Positions 1-6,113 of a stretch of DNA of 15,744 nucleotides are shown here, one piece after another; the first letter of the stretch is position 1; the number at the start of each line of letters is the position of its first letter. A program made the position numbers and the translations under genes. The notes under the pieces are model-generated. The model made no database searches, was not told the DNA's origin, and worked only from the letters and a program-made list of their open reading frames with translations. This DNA is from Prochlorococcus sp. AG-686-P16 (GTDB lineage: Bacteria; Cyanobacteriota; Cyanobacteriia; PCC-6307; Cyanobiaceae). Location: assembly GCA_003208695.1 (NCBI GenBank), contig QCVY01000014.1, positions 1-15,744 on the forward strand. The letters run 5' to 3'.

Positions 1-1
1 A

Positions 2-484
2 ATTAAAGATGATTTAACAAAAACCAAATTTTTCAATAAAGAGGATGACAATTCCAATAAAAGGGAAAACGATAATGAGGTACTCATTACAAATAATCGC
101 AGAGAAAAGAAAGTAATAACTGTTGAGCTAAGTAGTGATGAAAAGATTGTTTATAGCCAATTAGGTATTAATCCATTAATTAAATTAGGGAAAGAATATC
201 TAAGCAGTAATCACGTAGTACGTTTAGAAGATATTAATAACAAAGAAAAACAAATAACTTCTGAGCATAATGAAAAACCAAATAATAAAGCTTCAAGTAA
301 GAAAGCAAATAAAAAAAACTCAAATTCTTTTCTAAGAGAAGAGGTTGAATTAGATGAACCTAAAGAAGTCAATCCCGGAAATAAATTACCTAAAATAACA
401 GATGAGAACCAAGAAATAGAAATAACAGATGAAATTGATAATTCAAGACGGAAAAGAAGAAGATCATCTGCAATTATTGAATAA
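2..484 (+). CDS. rne: Ribonuclease E, C-terminal part (5' end outside window)
   Basis: This is an open frame from the window edge to TAA at 482-484, about 160 residues. RNase E is the endonuclease that starts mRNA decay and matures rRNA; its catalytic half lies outside the window. What is visible is the non-catalytic tail: low complexity and rich in Lys, Asn, Glu and Asp, with one more ordered stretch (VYSQLGINPLIKLGKEYL) that resembles a block I recall from cyanobacterial RNase E. It ends in RRKRRRSSAIIE. The arginine-rich nonapeptide (RRRRRRSSA type) is the known cyanobacterial PNPase-docking motif, so the tail probably anchors polynucleotide phosphorylase. The last 56 bp are shared with the start of rnhB in another frame, suggesting co-transcription and coupled translation. 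The identification rests mainly on the C-terminal motif and on the rnhB neighbour. Confidence 0.85.
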   Translation: MKDDLTKTKFFNKEDDNSNKRENDNEVLITNNRREKKVITVELSSDEKIVYSQLGINPLIKLGKEYLSSNHVVRLEDINNKEKQITSEHNEKPNNKASSKKANKKNSNSFLREEVELDEPKEVNPGNKLPKITDENQEIEITDEIDNSRRKRRRSSAIIE

Positions 485-1058
485 AGTTTCTGAGACAGGT
501 ATTGATGAAGTTGGTCGTGGTTCAGTTTTTGGACCTGTATTTTCTGCAGCTATAGTTCTTACGAAAAAAAATGGATTAAATCTCAAGAGATTGGGAGTTA
601 ATGATAGTAAAAAATTAACTCCACAAAAAAGAAAAGTTATTTTTCCTAAAATCATTGAATTATCATCAGACTATGGATTAGGGCAGTCTTCAGTAAGAGA
701 AATAGATTTGTTGGGGATAAGATATGCAACAGAACTTTCAATGATTAGAGCAGTTAAAAAGTTAAAACGTATGCCATCTGAACTAATAATTGATGGTCCC
801 TTATCATTAAGACTTTGGGAGGGTAATCAAAGAAATATAATTTCGGGTGATTCTAAATTTATTTCAATAGCTGCTGCAAGCATTATTGCTAAAGTAACGC
901 GTGACTCATTGATGGAAAGATTAGAAAGCAAATATCCTGGATATTTCATATTTAAAAATAAAGGTTATGGCACTAAACAACATTTTTCAAGTCTTAAAGA
1001 AAATGGACTAACTAATCTCCATAGAAAAAGTTTCTTGAATAAATTAAATCTGATTTAA
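429..1058 (+). CDS. rnhB: Ribonuclease HII
   Basis: The 209-residue protein cuts RNA in RNA-DNA hybrids and removes single ribonucleotides from DNA. The family motifs are all present: GIDEVGRG (residues 24-31), DSKKLT (59-64), LIIDGP (119-124), GDSKFISIAAASIIAKVTRD (140-159) and a C-terminal KGYGTKQH. By alignment to E. coli RNase HII the four metal-binding acidic residues are Asp26, Glu27, Asp122 and Asp141, all intact. The ATG at 429 overlaps rne by 56 bp; a TTG at 477 (codon 17) would leave only 8 bp of overlap and still keep every motif, so the start is uncertain. The 3' end overlaps the convergent DUF1997 gene by 15 bp. The length fits the family. Confidence 0.95.
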   Translation: MKLIIQDGKEEDHLQLLNKVSETGIDEVGRGSVFGPVFSAAIVLTKKNGLNLKRLGVNDSKKLTPQKRKVIFPKIIELSSDYGLGQSSVREIDLLGIRYATELSMIRAVKKLKRMPSELIIDGPLSLRLWEGNQRNIISGDSKFISIAAASIIAKVTRDSLMERLESKYPGYFIFKNKGYGTKQHFSSLKENGLTNLHRKSFLNKLNLI

Positions 1059-1562
1059 TTCACACCAATTTACAAAATCTTTTATTAATTGTTGTTGAAC
1101 TCTAGATTTTATTCCTAATAAAATTCCATTCAATACTGAATGACCTGTAGATTCCAAAATTTTCTTTGGCAAAAGTTTCAAAAGAGGAGGTTGACTTACT
1201 GAAACTCCGAGCAGGGCCTCACCTTCTAACCCAAAATCAGTTGCCTCCAAATTTGCTTTCAAAATCAAATTAAAATCTTCAACTATACCTAAACCATCTA
1301 ACTTACTATCAAGTGCACTCATTTTTAAAACACCCCCATTATTCTCAACTGCAATTGATACAACAGGGTTAACATCTAATTGAAAAACCTTGAAACTTGT
1401 TACAGTGTATTTATACATTCCTTCCCCTTCAGGTTCTAATTTATTGGGGTCTAGCATTGCTCCAACAACTCTTTCTTCCTCCAAAAGATATTTAGAAAGA
1501 TATTCTTTATTCCTCGTAACAGAAAGCTTAAGTTTCTGTTTAGCATCAAAAGCTAAAAGCAT
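1044..1562 (-). CDS. DUF1997 family protein
   Basis: The 172-residue protein resembles the DUF1997 family found in cyanobacteria and plastid-bearing eukaryotes; its function is not known. Visible features are an N-terminal LAFDAKQKLKLSV, a central VFQLDVNPVVSIAVENN segment, an ALLGVSVSQPPLLKLLPKKILESTG segment, and a C-terminal helix with VQQQLIKDFVNWCELNQ. There is no signal peptide or membrane helix. The start is supported by GGAGG (complement of 1573-1577) 10 nt upstream of the ATG, a clear Shine-Dalgarno for this kind of genome. The gene converges on rnhB with a 15-bp overlap and diverges from pheA over only 52 bp. The family call is from memory of the sequence pattern. Confidence 0.75.
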   Translation of the reverse strand: MLLAFDAKQKLKLSVTRNKEYLSKYLLEEERVVGAMLDPNKLEPEGEGMYKYTVTSFKVFQLDVNPVVSIAVENNGGVLKMSALDSKLDGLGIVEDFNLILKANLEATDFGLEGEALLGVSVSQPPLLKLLPKKILESTGHSVLNGILLGIKSRVQQQLIKDFVNWCELNQI

Positions 1563-1572
1563 TTTCTATATA

Positions 1573-1577
1573 CCTCC
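1573..1577 (-). promoter_or_regulatory. Shine-Dalgarno of the DUF1997 gene
   Basis: GGAGG on the minus strand lies 10 nt upstream of the ATG at 1562. Most starts in this window have no recognisable site, so this one helps fix the start codon. It sits between a GCATT/AATGC inverted pair (1559-1563 and 1578-1582) that could place the ribosome site in a weak hairpin. Confidence 0.5.
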
Positions 1578-1614
1578 AATGCTTATTTGATCTCTTTTTT
1601 TCTTACAATTAATC

Positions 1615-2460
1615 ATGAGCAAACAAGTTGCATATTTAGGCCCTAAAGGGACATACGCTGAAAAAGCAGCTCATATTTTATCAAAGCTTGCTAATTTTAA
1701 GTCACCTTTATTTGTACCATGTAACGGGCTATATTCTGTTATTAAATCAATAGCCTACAACAATTGTGATGCAGCAATAGTACCCATTGAGAACTCTGTT
1801 GAAGGAGGAGTCACAACAACTTTAGACGCGCTTTGGAAATTTTCTGATATTAATATAAATAAAGCAATTGTTTTGCCAATAAAACATGCATTAATTAGTG
1901 ATGGCAAGATTTCCGAGATATCTGAGGTATTATCTCATCCACAAGCTTTAGCTCAATGCTCAGAATGGTTATCTGAGAACCTGCCAGAAGCTATTACTTT
2001 ATCAACGAAATCAACTTCAGAAGCTGTGAATATGGTAAAAGGGAGTTCATTTAGAGCAGCTATTGGATCGAAATCTCTTATTGAAATAGAAGGACTTAAA
2101 GAATTAGCTTTTCCTATTAATGATGTTCCGGGTAATTGTACAAGATTTGTTTTGTTGAGTAAAGAGTACATTATCGATAGATCCAACATTGCCAGTTTTG
2201 CCTTCTCATTACTCTCTAATAATCCAGGTGCTTTACTAGAAGCTTTAAATTTTATTTCGGAATTTGGATTCAATATGAGCAAGATAGAATCTAGACCTTC
2301 AAAGAGAGAACTAGGAGAATATATAATCTATGTTGATGTTGAAATAAATAATGAGACTAATATTGAAGCCTTTAATAAATTGAAGAAAAAAATAAAACCC
2401 TTATGTGAAAATTTAGTTGATTTCGGCTGTTATTTATCAGAAAAGATTAATTTAGATTAA
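1615..2460 (+). CDS. pheA: Prephenate dehydratase with ACT domain
   Basis: This cytosolic enzyme of 281 residues converts prephenate to phenylpyruvate, the committed step to phenylalanine. The N-terminal catalytic domain starts with VAYLGPKGTYAEKAA (5-19) and has VPIENSVEGGVTTT near residue 60, SHPQALAQCSEW, and the GNCTRFVLLS segment whose Thr-Arg-Phe motif belongs to the active site. The C-terminal ACT domain (about 190-281) has NNPGALLEALNFISEFGFNM and KIESRPSKRELGEYIIYVDV; the GAL and ESRP motifs are the known Phe-binding residues, so feedback inhibition by phenylalanine is expected. There is no chorismate mutase domain, so this is the monofunctional type. The stop abuts the stop of the convergent methyltransferase with no gap. 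No Shine-Dalgarno is visible. Confidence 0.96.
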   Translation: MSKQVAYLGPKGTYAEKAAHILSKLANFKSPLFVPCNGLYSVIKSIAYNNCDAAIVPIENSVEGGVTTTLDALWKFSDININKAIVLPIKHALISDGKISEISEVLSHPQALAQCSEWLSENLPEAITLSTKSTSEAVNMVKGSSFRAAIGSKSLIEIEGLKELAFPINDVPGNCTRFVLLSKEYIIDRSNIASFAFSLLSNNPGALLEALNFISEFGFNMSKIESRPSKRELGEYIIYVDVEINNETNIEAFNKLKKKIKPLCENLVDFGCYLSEKINLD

Positions 2461-3396
2461 TTAACCTCTACATTTATAAACTCCAAATTCCATTAAACCT
2501 TTTTTAAATGCCCAATCCATTAATAATATTGTAGGTATTTCTCTTATAGACTTTATAATAGCTCCTGGACCAAGAGACAAAATTGTATTAGGTCTTCTCA
2601 TTCCTTCAAATATAGAATCAAACCAAGATGGATTTGTAAAAGAATTCCAGTTTTCAGATATAACCTGACCTGAACTATTCTTATTATTGATAAGAATACT
2701 ACTAAAGTCATTGATACTCATAAATTTAGGATGTACCCACTGCTCAAGTAATTGTTTTAAAATTATTTTTTCAAGCATGGATGGGGGTCGTGTTTGTAAA
2801 TCTCTTGAATTCCAATCAGCTAAAGCTAAATATCCTCCAGGTCTTAAAGTTCTTAGCATTTGATCTGCAAATTTAGTTTTGTTAATCATATGGGCTCCTG
2901 CCTCAACACTCCACACACCATCAAAGGTCCCTTCTTCAAATCTTAAATCCAAGGCATCCATAACCTTAAAGTTACATGTACATTCATTGGGAGTAAGTTC
3001 TTTAGCTCTTTTTACTTGAGCTGGACTAATAGTTATTCCAGTAACATTAAATCCATAATAATTAGCGAGAATCCTCGAGCTTCCACCTATTCCACAACCT
3101 ACATCTAAAACCCTAGAACCTCTGGGCAATTTATCTAAACCACTCCAACTTACTAACTCATGAACAAATTGAACTTTAGCTTCTCTAAAATCAATATTTT
3201 TATTTGGTGGATAGAAACCTAAATGTATATGCTCTCCCCATAATCTTTCTAGTAATTTATCTTGAGTCCATGAATCATAAGCTGAAGCTACAGTTTTCGA
3301 AGAAATATATTTTCTAGTATTTATTCTCCAGAGTATTAAAGAAGAAAATAATATGATTAATATTAAAAAAAGAGAGGATATCAAAAATATAGACAT
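2461..3396 (-). CDS. MPBQ/MSBQ-type SAM methyltransferase (Sll0418-like)
   Basis: The 311-residue protein closely resembles Synechocystis Sll0418, which methylates methyl-phytyl- or methyl-solanesyl-benzoquinol in tocopherol and plastoquinone synthesis. Residues 3-22 form a hydrophobic N-terminal helix, probably a membrane anchor. Residues 38-62 (SAYDSWTQDKLLERLWGEHIHLG) are typical of this subgroup. SAM-binding motif I is VLDVGCGIGG at 96-105, followed by GFNVTGITISPAQVKRA and the acidic-loop region VWSVEAGAHM at 161-170. The C-terminal SIREIPTILLMDWAF matches the end of Sll0418. The ATG follows the TGA of the LON-domain gene with no base between, so the two are surely translated from one message. 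The exact quinone substrate cannot be told from sequence; a related gamma-tocopherol methyltransferase is the alternative. Confidence 0.85.
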   Translation of the reverse strand: MSIFLISSLFLILIILFSSLILWRINTRKYISSKTVASAYDSWTQDKLLERLWGEHIHLGFYPPNKNIDFREAKVQFVHELVSWSGLDKLPRGSRVLDVGCGIGGSSRILANYYGFNVTGITISPAQVKRAKELTPNECTCNFKVMDALDLRFEEGTFDGVWSVEAGAHMINKTKFADQMLRTLRPGGYLALADWNSRDLQTRPPSMLEKIILKQLLEQWVHPKFMSINDFSSILINNKNSSGQVISENWNSFTNPSWFDSIFEGMRRPNTILSLGPGAIIKSIREIPTILLMDWAFKKGLMEFGVYKCRG

Positions 3397-4053
3397 TCAG
3401 TTTTCTTTGATATCAGGAAAGCTTTCTTTTAAAGCTGTTCTAGCTGCTAATTGTTTTCTAGTATGATCTAACATTTCAAACTCTCTTTGCAAACGAGTAT
3501 GTGTATTCCTCTCTTCTAATAGTTTTTGCTGCTCTTCAGCTACTGGTCCTCCCAAATGAGCCCCTATCCAAAAAGACAGTTCCATAGGATTCTCAGGTAA
3601 TTTATCAGGAAGAACTTTTTGAGAATTAGTTAGTTTACTAGTTAATTTAACTACATCATTTAATGCTTCAGTAACTGAATCTCTTAAAAGGTCTAGACTT
3701 TGAAAACTATCAATATTTTCATCAGTAATCCAACTTACCATTGCTGAGCAATAGGGTGTAGAACGTACAATTTCAAGAACTTGAAATCTTTGCTGTCCCA
3801 ATGTAATTATATTACTTCTACCATCTTCTGCCGTTTGATGTTTAATTATCTGAGCACAACAGCCAACATTAGCCATACTCTTTTTGTTGGGATCCCATTT
3901 AATTACTCCAAACATTGAATCTGATTCAAGAACAGATTTAAGCATAATTCTATATCTTGACTCAAAGATGTGTAGTGGCAAGATTTCTTGAGGGAAAAGA
4001 ACAACTTCTGGGAGAGGGAATAATGGTAATTCCCTTACTGAAAGCTCTCCCAT
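3397..4053 (-). CDS. Stand-alone LON N-terminal (substrate-binding) domain protein
   Basis: The 218-residue protein begins with RELPLFPLPEVVLFPQEILPLHIFESRYRIML, the signature of the Lon protease N-terminal (PUA-like) domain. FGVIKW, VGCCAQI and a helical C-terminus (about 170-218, Gln/Leu/Arg-rich) follow. There is no AAA+ ATPase or Ser-Lys protease domain, so it cannot be a protease by itself; small LON-domain proteins of this kind are usual in cyanobacteria and their role is unproven. An SD-like GAGG lies 5 nt before the ATG. Its stop codon abuts the methyltransferase start, and it lies 57 bp after rpsJ on the same strand, so it may be read through from the ribosomal operon. Confidence 0.85.
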   Translation of the reverse strand: MGELSVRELPLFPLPEVVLFPQEILPLHIFESRYRIMLKSVLESDSMFGVIKWDPNKKSMANVGCCAQIIKHQTAEDGRSNIITLGQQRFQVLEIVRSTPYCSAMVSWITDENIDSFQSLDLLRDSVTEALNDVVKLTSKLTNSQKVLPDKLPENPMELSFWIGAHLGGPVAEEQQKLLEERNTHTRLQREFEMLDHTRKQLAARTALKESFPDIKEN

Positions 4054-4110
4054 TTAAACCTCAAATTGTTTATTTTTATTTTAGTGAATTAAAGTTCTAT
4101 TCGGGATTTC

Positions 4111-4431
4111 TTATAATTTGACTTCTATATCTACACCACTAGGAAGATCCAATTTCATTAAAGCATCTATAGTTTTAGCAGAAGGACTATAAATATCAAT
4201 TATTCTTCTATGAGTTCTGGTCTCAAAATGCTCTCTAGAATCCTTATCTACATGAGGTGATCTTAAAACGCAATAAATTTTTCTCTTAGTTGGTAAAGGA
4301 ATAGGTCCTATAGCTGAAGCGGCAGTTGTATCAGCAGTTTGAATTATTTTGTCACAAGATAAATCAAGCATTCTTCTATCAAAGGCTTTCAATCTGATGC
4401 GTATTTTTTGTTGAGTAAGTGAAGCTGTCAT
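4111..4431 (-). CDS. rpsJ: 30S ribosomal protein S10
   Basis: S10 is part of the head of the small ribosomal subunit and, as NusE, also joins transcription antitermination complexes. The 106-residue length is normal. Recognisable segments are IRIRLKAFDRRMLDLS at the start, GPIPLPTKRKIYCVLRSPHVDKDSREHFE in the middle (the long loop that enters the subunit) and HRRIIDIYSPSAKTIDALMKLDLPSGVDIEVKL at the end. It is the last gene of a str-type operon (S12, S7, EF-G, EF-Tu, S10), as usual in cyanobacteria. A strong hairpin lies in the 116-bp spacer before it. Confidence 0.98.
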   Translation of the reverse strand: MTASLTQQKIRIRLKAFDRRMLDLSCDKIIQTADTTAASAIGPIPLPTKRKIYCVLRSPHVDKDSREHFETRTHRRIIDIYSPSAKTIDALMKLDLPSGVDIEVKL

Positions 4432-4457
4432 AAGTTTAAATTAATCTCTATGTAATG

Positions 4458-4487
4458 GGGTTATTGATGATTAATAATCAATAACCC
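4458..4487 (-). other. 11-bp perfect hairpin in the tuf-rpsJ spacer
   Basis: The left arm 4458-4468 (GGGTTATTGAT) and right arm 4477-4487 are exact reverse complements around an 8-nt loop. It is the most stable hairpin I see in the window and lies 27 bp upstream of rpsJ. Read in the operon's direction it has no U-run after it, so it is not a textbook intrinsic terminator. It may be an RNA processing site or partial terminator that sets rpsJ expression relative to tuf. Confidence 0.6.
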
Positions 4488-4547
4488 ATATCTCAGGATT
4501 TAACTATTTTAGATTATCAAAGGTTAACTTCTTAAAATTAAAGCAAA

Positions 4548-5102
4548 TTATTCAATAATTTTAGAAACAACACCAGCTCCGATAGTACGACCACCTTCTC
4601 GAATAGCAAAGCGCATTCCTTGTTCAATAGCAACTGGACAAATTAATTCACCAGTCATTTTTATCCTGTCACCTGGCATTACCATTTCCACATTGGCACC
4701 ATCATCAGAGGTGAATGCTGTGATTTGTCCAGTTACATCTGTTGTTCTTATATAAAATTGTGGTCTATAACCAGCAAAGAATGGAGTGTGCCTTCCACCC
4801 TCTTCTTTCTTAAGAACATAAACTTCTCCTTCAAATTTTGTATGAGGAGTAATAGAACCTTTTTTAACAAGAACCATACCTCTCTCAATATCTTCTTTTT
4901 CAACACCTCTTAGAAGTAATCCAACATTGTCACCAGCCATACCCTCATCGAGCATTTTACGGAACATCTCAACCCCAGTAACAGTAGTTAATCTTGTATC
5001 TCTAATACCAACTATTTCAACTTCCTCACCTTTAAGGACTTTGCCTCTCTCAATTCTACCTGTAGCAACTGTTCCTCTACCAGTAATTGAGAATACGTCT
5101 TC
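4548..5102 (-). CDS. tuf: Elongation factor Tu, C-terminal fragment (residues from EDVFSITGRG to the end)
   Basis: This carries EF-Tu domains 2 and 3, which with the G domain bring aminoacyl-tRNA to the ribosome. The native frame opens with EDVFSITGRGTVATGRIERG at 5102 and runs 184 residues to HTPFFAGYRPQFYIRTTDVTG and a normal C-terminus, IREGGRTIGAGVVSKIIE. Upstream of residue Glu (5100-5102) the sequence switches to antisense fusA, and the frame meets a stop after four codons (minus-strand TGA, complement of 5115-5117). The first ordinary start codon is the internal ATG at 4967. The matching N-terminal half lies at 5487-6026 on the opposite strand. Compared with the usual 399 residues, about 35 between the two halves (the start of domain 2) are absent. 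As read, this fragment could not make a working EF-Tu. Confidence 0.93.
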   Translation of the reverse strand, partial: EDVFSITGRGTVATGRIERGKVLKGEEVEIVGIRDTRLTTVTGVEMFRKMLDEGMAGDNVGLLLRGVEKEDIERGMVLVKKGSITPHTKFEGEVYVLKKEEGGRHTPFFAGYRPQFYIRTTDVTGQITAFTSDDGANVEMVMPGDRIKMTGELICPVAIEQGMRFAIREGGRTIGAGVVSKIIE

Positions 5103-5129
5103 AAAATTGCAGGTTCAATGGCTTTTAAA
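5099..5129 (+). repeat. Inverted repeat, left copy (31 bp, fusA sequence)
   Basis: This is identical to the reverse complement of 6011-6041; the match stops at 5098 and 5130. In frame it encodes FKIAGSMAFK of EF-G and continues into the EF-G C-terminus, so it is true fusA sequence. Its left edge, CTTC (5099-5102), is also the native antisense tuf sequence for Glu-Asp of EDVFS, so this junction has about 4 bp of shared sequence. Confidence 0.95.
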
Positions 5130-5444
5130 GATGGGGTTAAAAAATGCAATCCTGTCCTCTTAGAGCCTATGATGAAAGTTGAGGTCGAAAGTCCTGATGA
5201 TTTTCTTGGATCTGTAATTGGTGATCTCTCCTCAAGGAGAGGTCAAGTCGAAGGACAATCTGTCGATGATGGATTGTCTAAAGTACAGGCCAAAGTGCCT
5301 TTAGCCGAAATGTTCGGTTATGCCACTCAACTCCGATCTATGACTCAAGGTCGGGGCATATTCTCAATGGAGTTCGCAAATTATGAGGAAGTTCCTCGTA
5401 ATGTAGCGGAAGCTATTATTTCCAAGAATCAGGGCAATTCCTGA
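5100..5444 (+). CDS. fusA: Elongation factor G, C-terminal fragment
   Basis: This is the last part of EF-G (end of domain IV and domain V), on the strand opposite to the rest of the gene. The native frame reads FKIAGSMAFKDGVKKCNPVL from 5100, then MMKVEVESPDDFLGSVIGDLSSRRGQ, AEMFGYATQLRSMTQGRG and an ordinary C-terminus with stop at 5442-5444. The first ATG is at 5118, but nothing suggests this fragment is meant to start there; the frame is open back to 5091, where a stop lies just upstream. Residues after the repeat number 104; with 587 in the N-terminal piece they give 691, a full EF-G. It is followed after 42 bp by the tuf start, the normal fusA-tuf arrangement. Confidence 0.93.
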   Translation, partial: FKIAGSMAFKDGVKKCNPVLLEPMMKVEVESPDDFLGSVIGDLSSRRGQVEGQSVDDGLSKVQAKVPLAEMFGYATQLRSMTQGRGIFSMEFANYEEVPRNVAEAIISKNQGNS

Positions 5445-5486
5445 TCTCTGAACTAAACACCTTAAACCCTCGATTCTTTAATTCAA

Positions 5487-6113
5487 ATGGCTCGCGAGAA
5501 GTTCGAAAGAAACAAACCACATGTCAACATAGGTACTATTGGCCATGTTGATCATGGAAAAACAACCCTGACTGCTGCTATAACAAATGTTCTAGCTAAA
5601 AAAGGTCAAGCAAAAGCTCAAGATTATGGAGACATAGATGGTGCTCCAGAAGAAAGAGAACGTGGTATTACAATTAATACCGCTCACGTTGAATATGAAA
5701 CTGATGGCAGGCATTATGCCCACGTTGATTGCCCAGGCCATGCTGATTATGTAAAAAACATGATCACTGGTGCTGCTCAAATGGATGGTGCAATTTTAGT
5801 TTGTGCTGCAACAGATGGTCCTATGGCTCAAACAAAAGAGCATATTCTTTTAGCAAAACAAGTTGGTGTTCCTGCATTAGTTGTTGCTTTGAATAAATGT
5901 GACATGGTTGATGACGAAGAAATCATTGAACTTGTTGAAATGGAAATTAGAGAACTTTTAGATAGTTATGATTTTCCAGGCGATGATATACCTATCGTTC
6001 AAGTCTCAGGTTTAAAAGCCATTGAACCTGCAATTTTGAAGGCCATTTCAGATGAGTCTACATCGTGGAACGAACCATCGACTAGTGTTACTTTTACATC
6101 AATCAGCGGATAA
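5487..6113 (+). CDS. tuf: Elongation factor Tu, N-terminal fragment with foreign tail
   Basis: Residues 1-180 are the GTP-binding domain of EF-Tu. The P-loop is GHVDHGKT (19-26), the effector region includes APEERERGITI, G3 is DCPGH, and G4 is NKCD. They end with FPGDDIPIVQVSGLKAIE. From 6027 the sequence is antisense fusA, and the frame adds 28 meaningless residues before a stop at 6111-6113. Domains 2 and 3 are therefore missing here and are found on the other strand at 4548-5102. The ATG at 5487 gives the expected MAREKFERNKPHVNIGTIGH start. A free G domain of this kind would not be expected to support translation. Confidence 0.93.
   Translation: MAREKFERNKPHVNIGTIGHVDHGKTTLTAAITNVLAKKGQAKAQDYGDIDGAPEERERGITINTAHVEYETDGRHYAHVDCPGHADYVKNMITGAAQMDGAILVCAATDGPMAQTKEHILLAKQVGVPALVVALNKCDMVDDEEIIELVEMEIRELLDSYDFPGDDIPIVQVSGLKAIEPAILKAISDESTSWNEPSTSVTFTSISG

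Larger units (their letters stand above)
5099..6041. other. Inverted segment splitting fusA and tuf
   Basis: Within this segment the end of fusA, the 42-bp fusA-tuf spacer and the first 180 codons of tuf lie on the plus strand. The rest of both genes and the whole operon around them lie on the minus strand. The segment is bounded by a perfect 31-bp inverted repeat. EF-G pieces sum to 691 residues exactly; EF-Tu pieces sum to 364, about 35 short. The likely origin is a template-switch chimera made during whole-genome amplification, or a misassembly. A real rearrangement would disrupt two essential genes. Confidence 0.9.

Noticed and set aside
4458..4487. Calling the tuf-rpsJ hairpin an intrinsic terminator.
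   Set aside because: No U-run follows the stem in the direction of transcription, and rpsJ lies just beyond in the same operon.
4725..5163. Plus-strand ORFs at 4725-4913 and 4927-5163.
   Set aside because: They are antisense to the tuf fragment, have no family features, and run with the low-complexity composition of a shadow frame.
5099..6041. A reversible, phase-variable inversion switch driven by the 31-bp inverted repeat (perhaps by the serine recombinase nearby).
   Set aside because: Flipping 5130-6010 at the repeat restores a complete fusA but leaves tuf with about 105 bp missing and 11 bp of fusA inserted, which shifts the frame. Neither state gives both essential proteins. The repeat is plain fusA coding sequence, not a recombinase site, and the nearby recombinase lacks its catalytic serine.
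5118..6113. Reading the plus-strand EF-G and EF-Tu pieces as a second, duplicated fusA-tuf locus.
   Set aside because: Apart from the 31-bp repeat, the plus and minus pieces do not overlap in protein content; they are complementary parts of one gene each.
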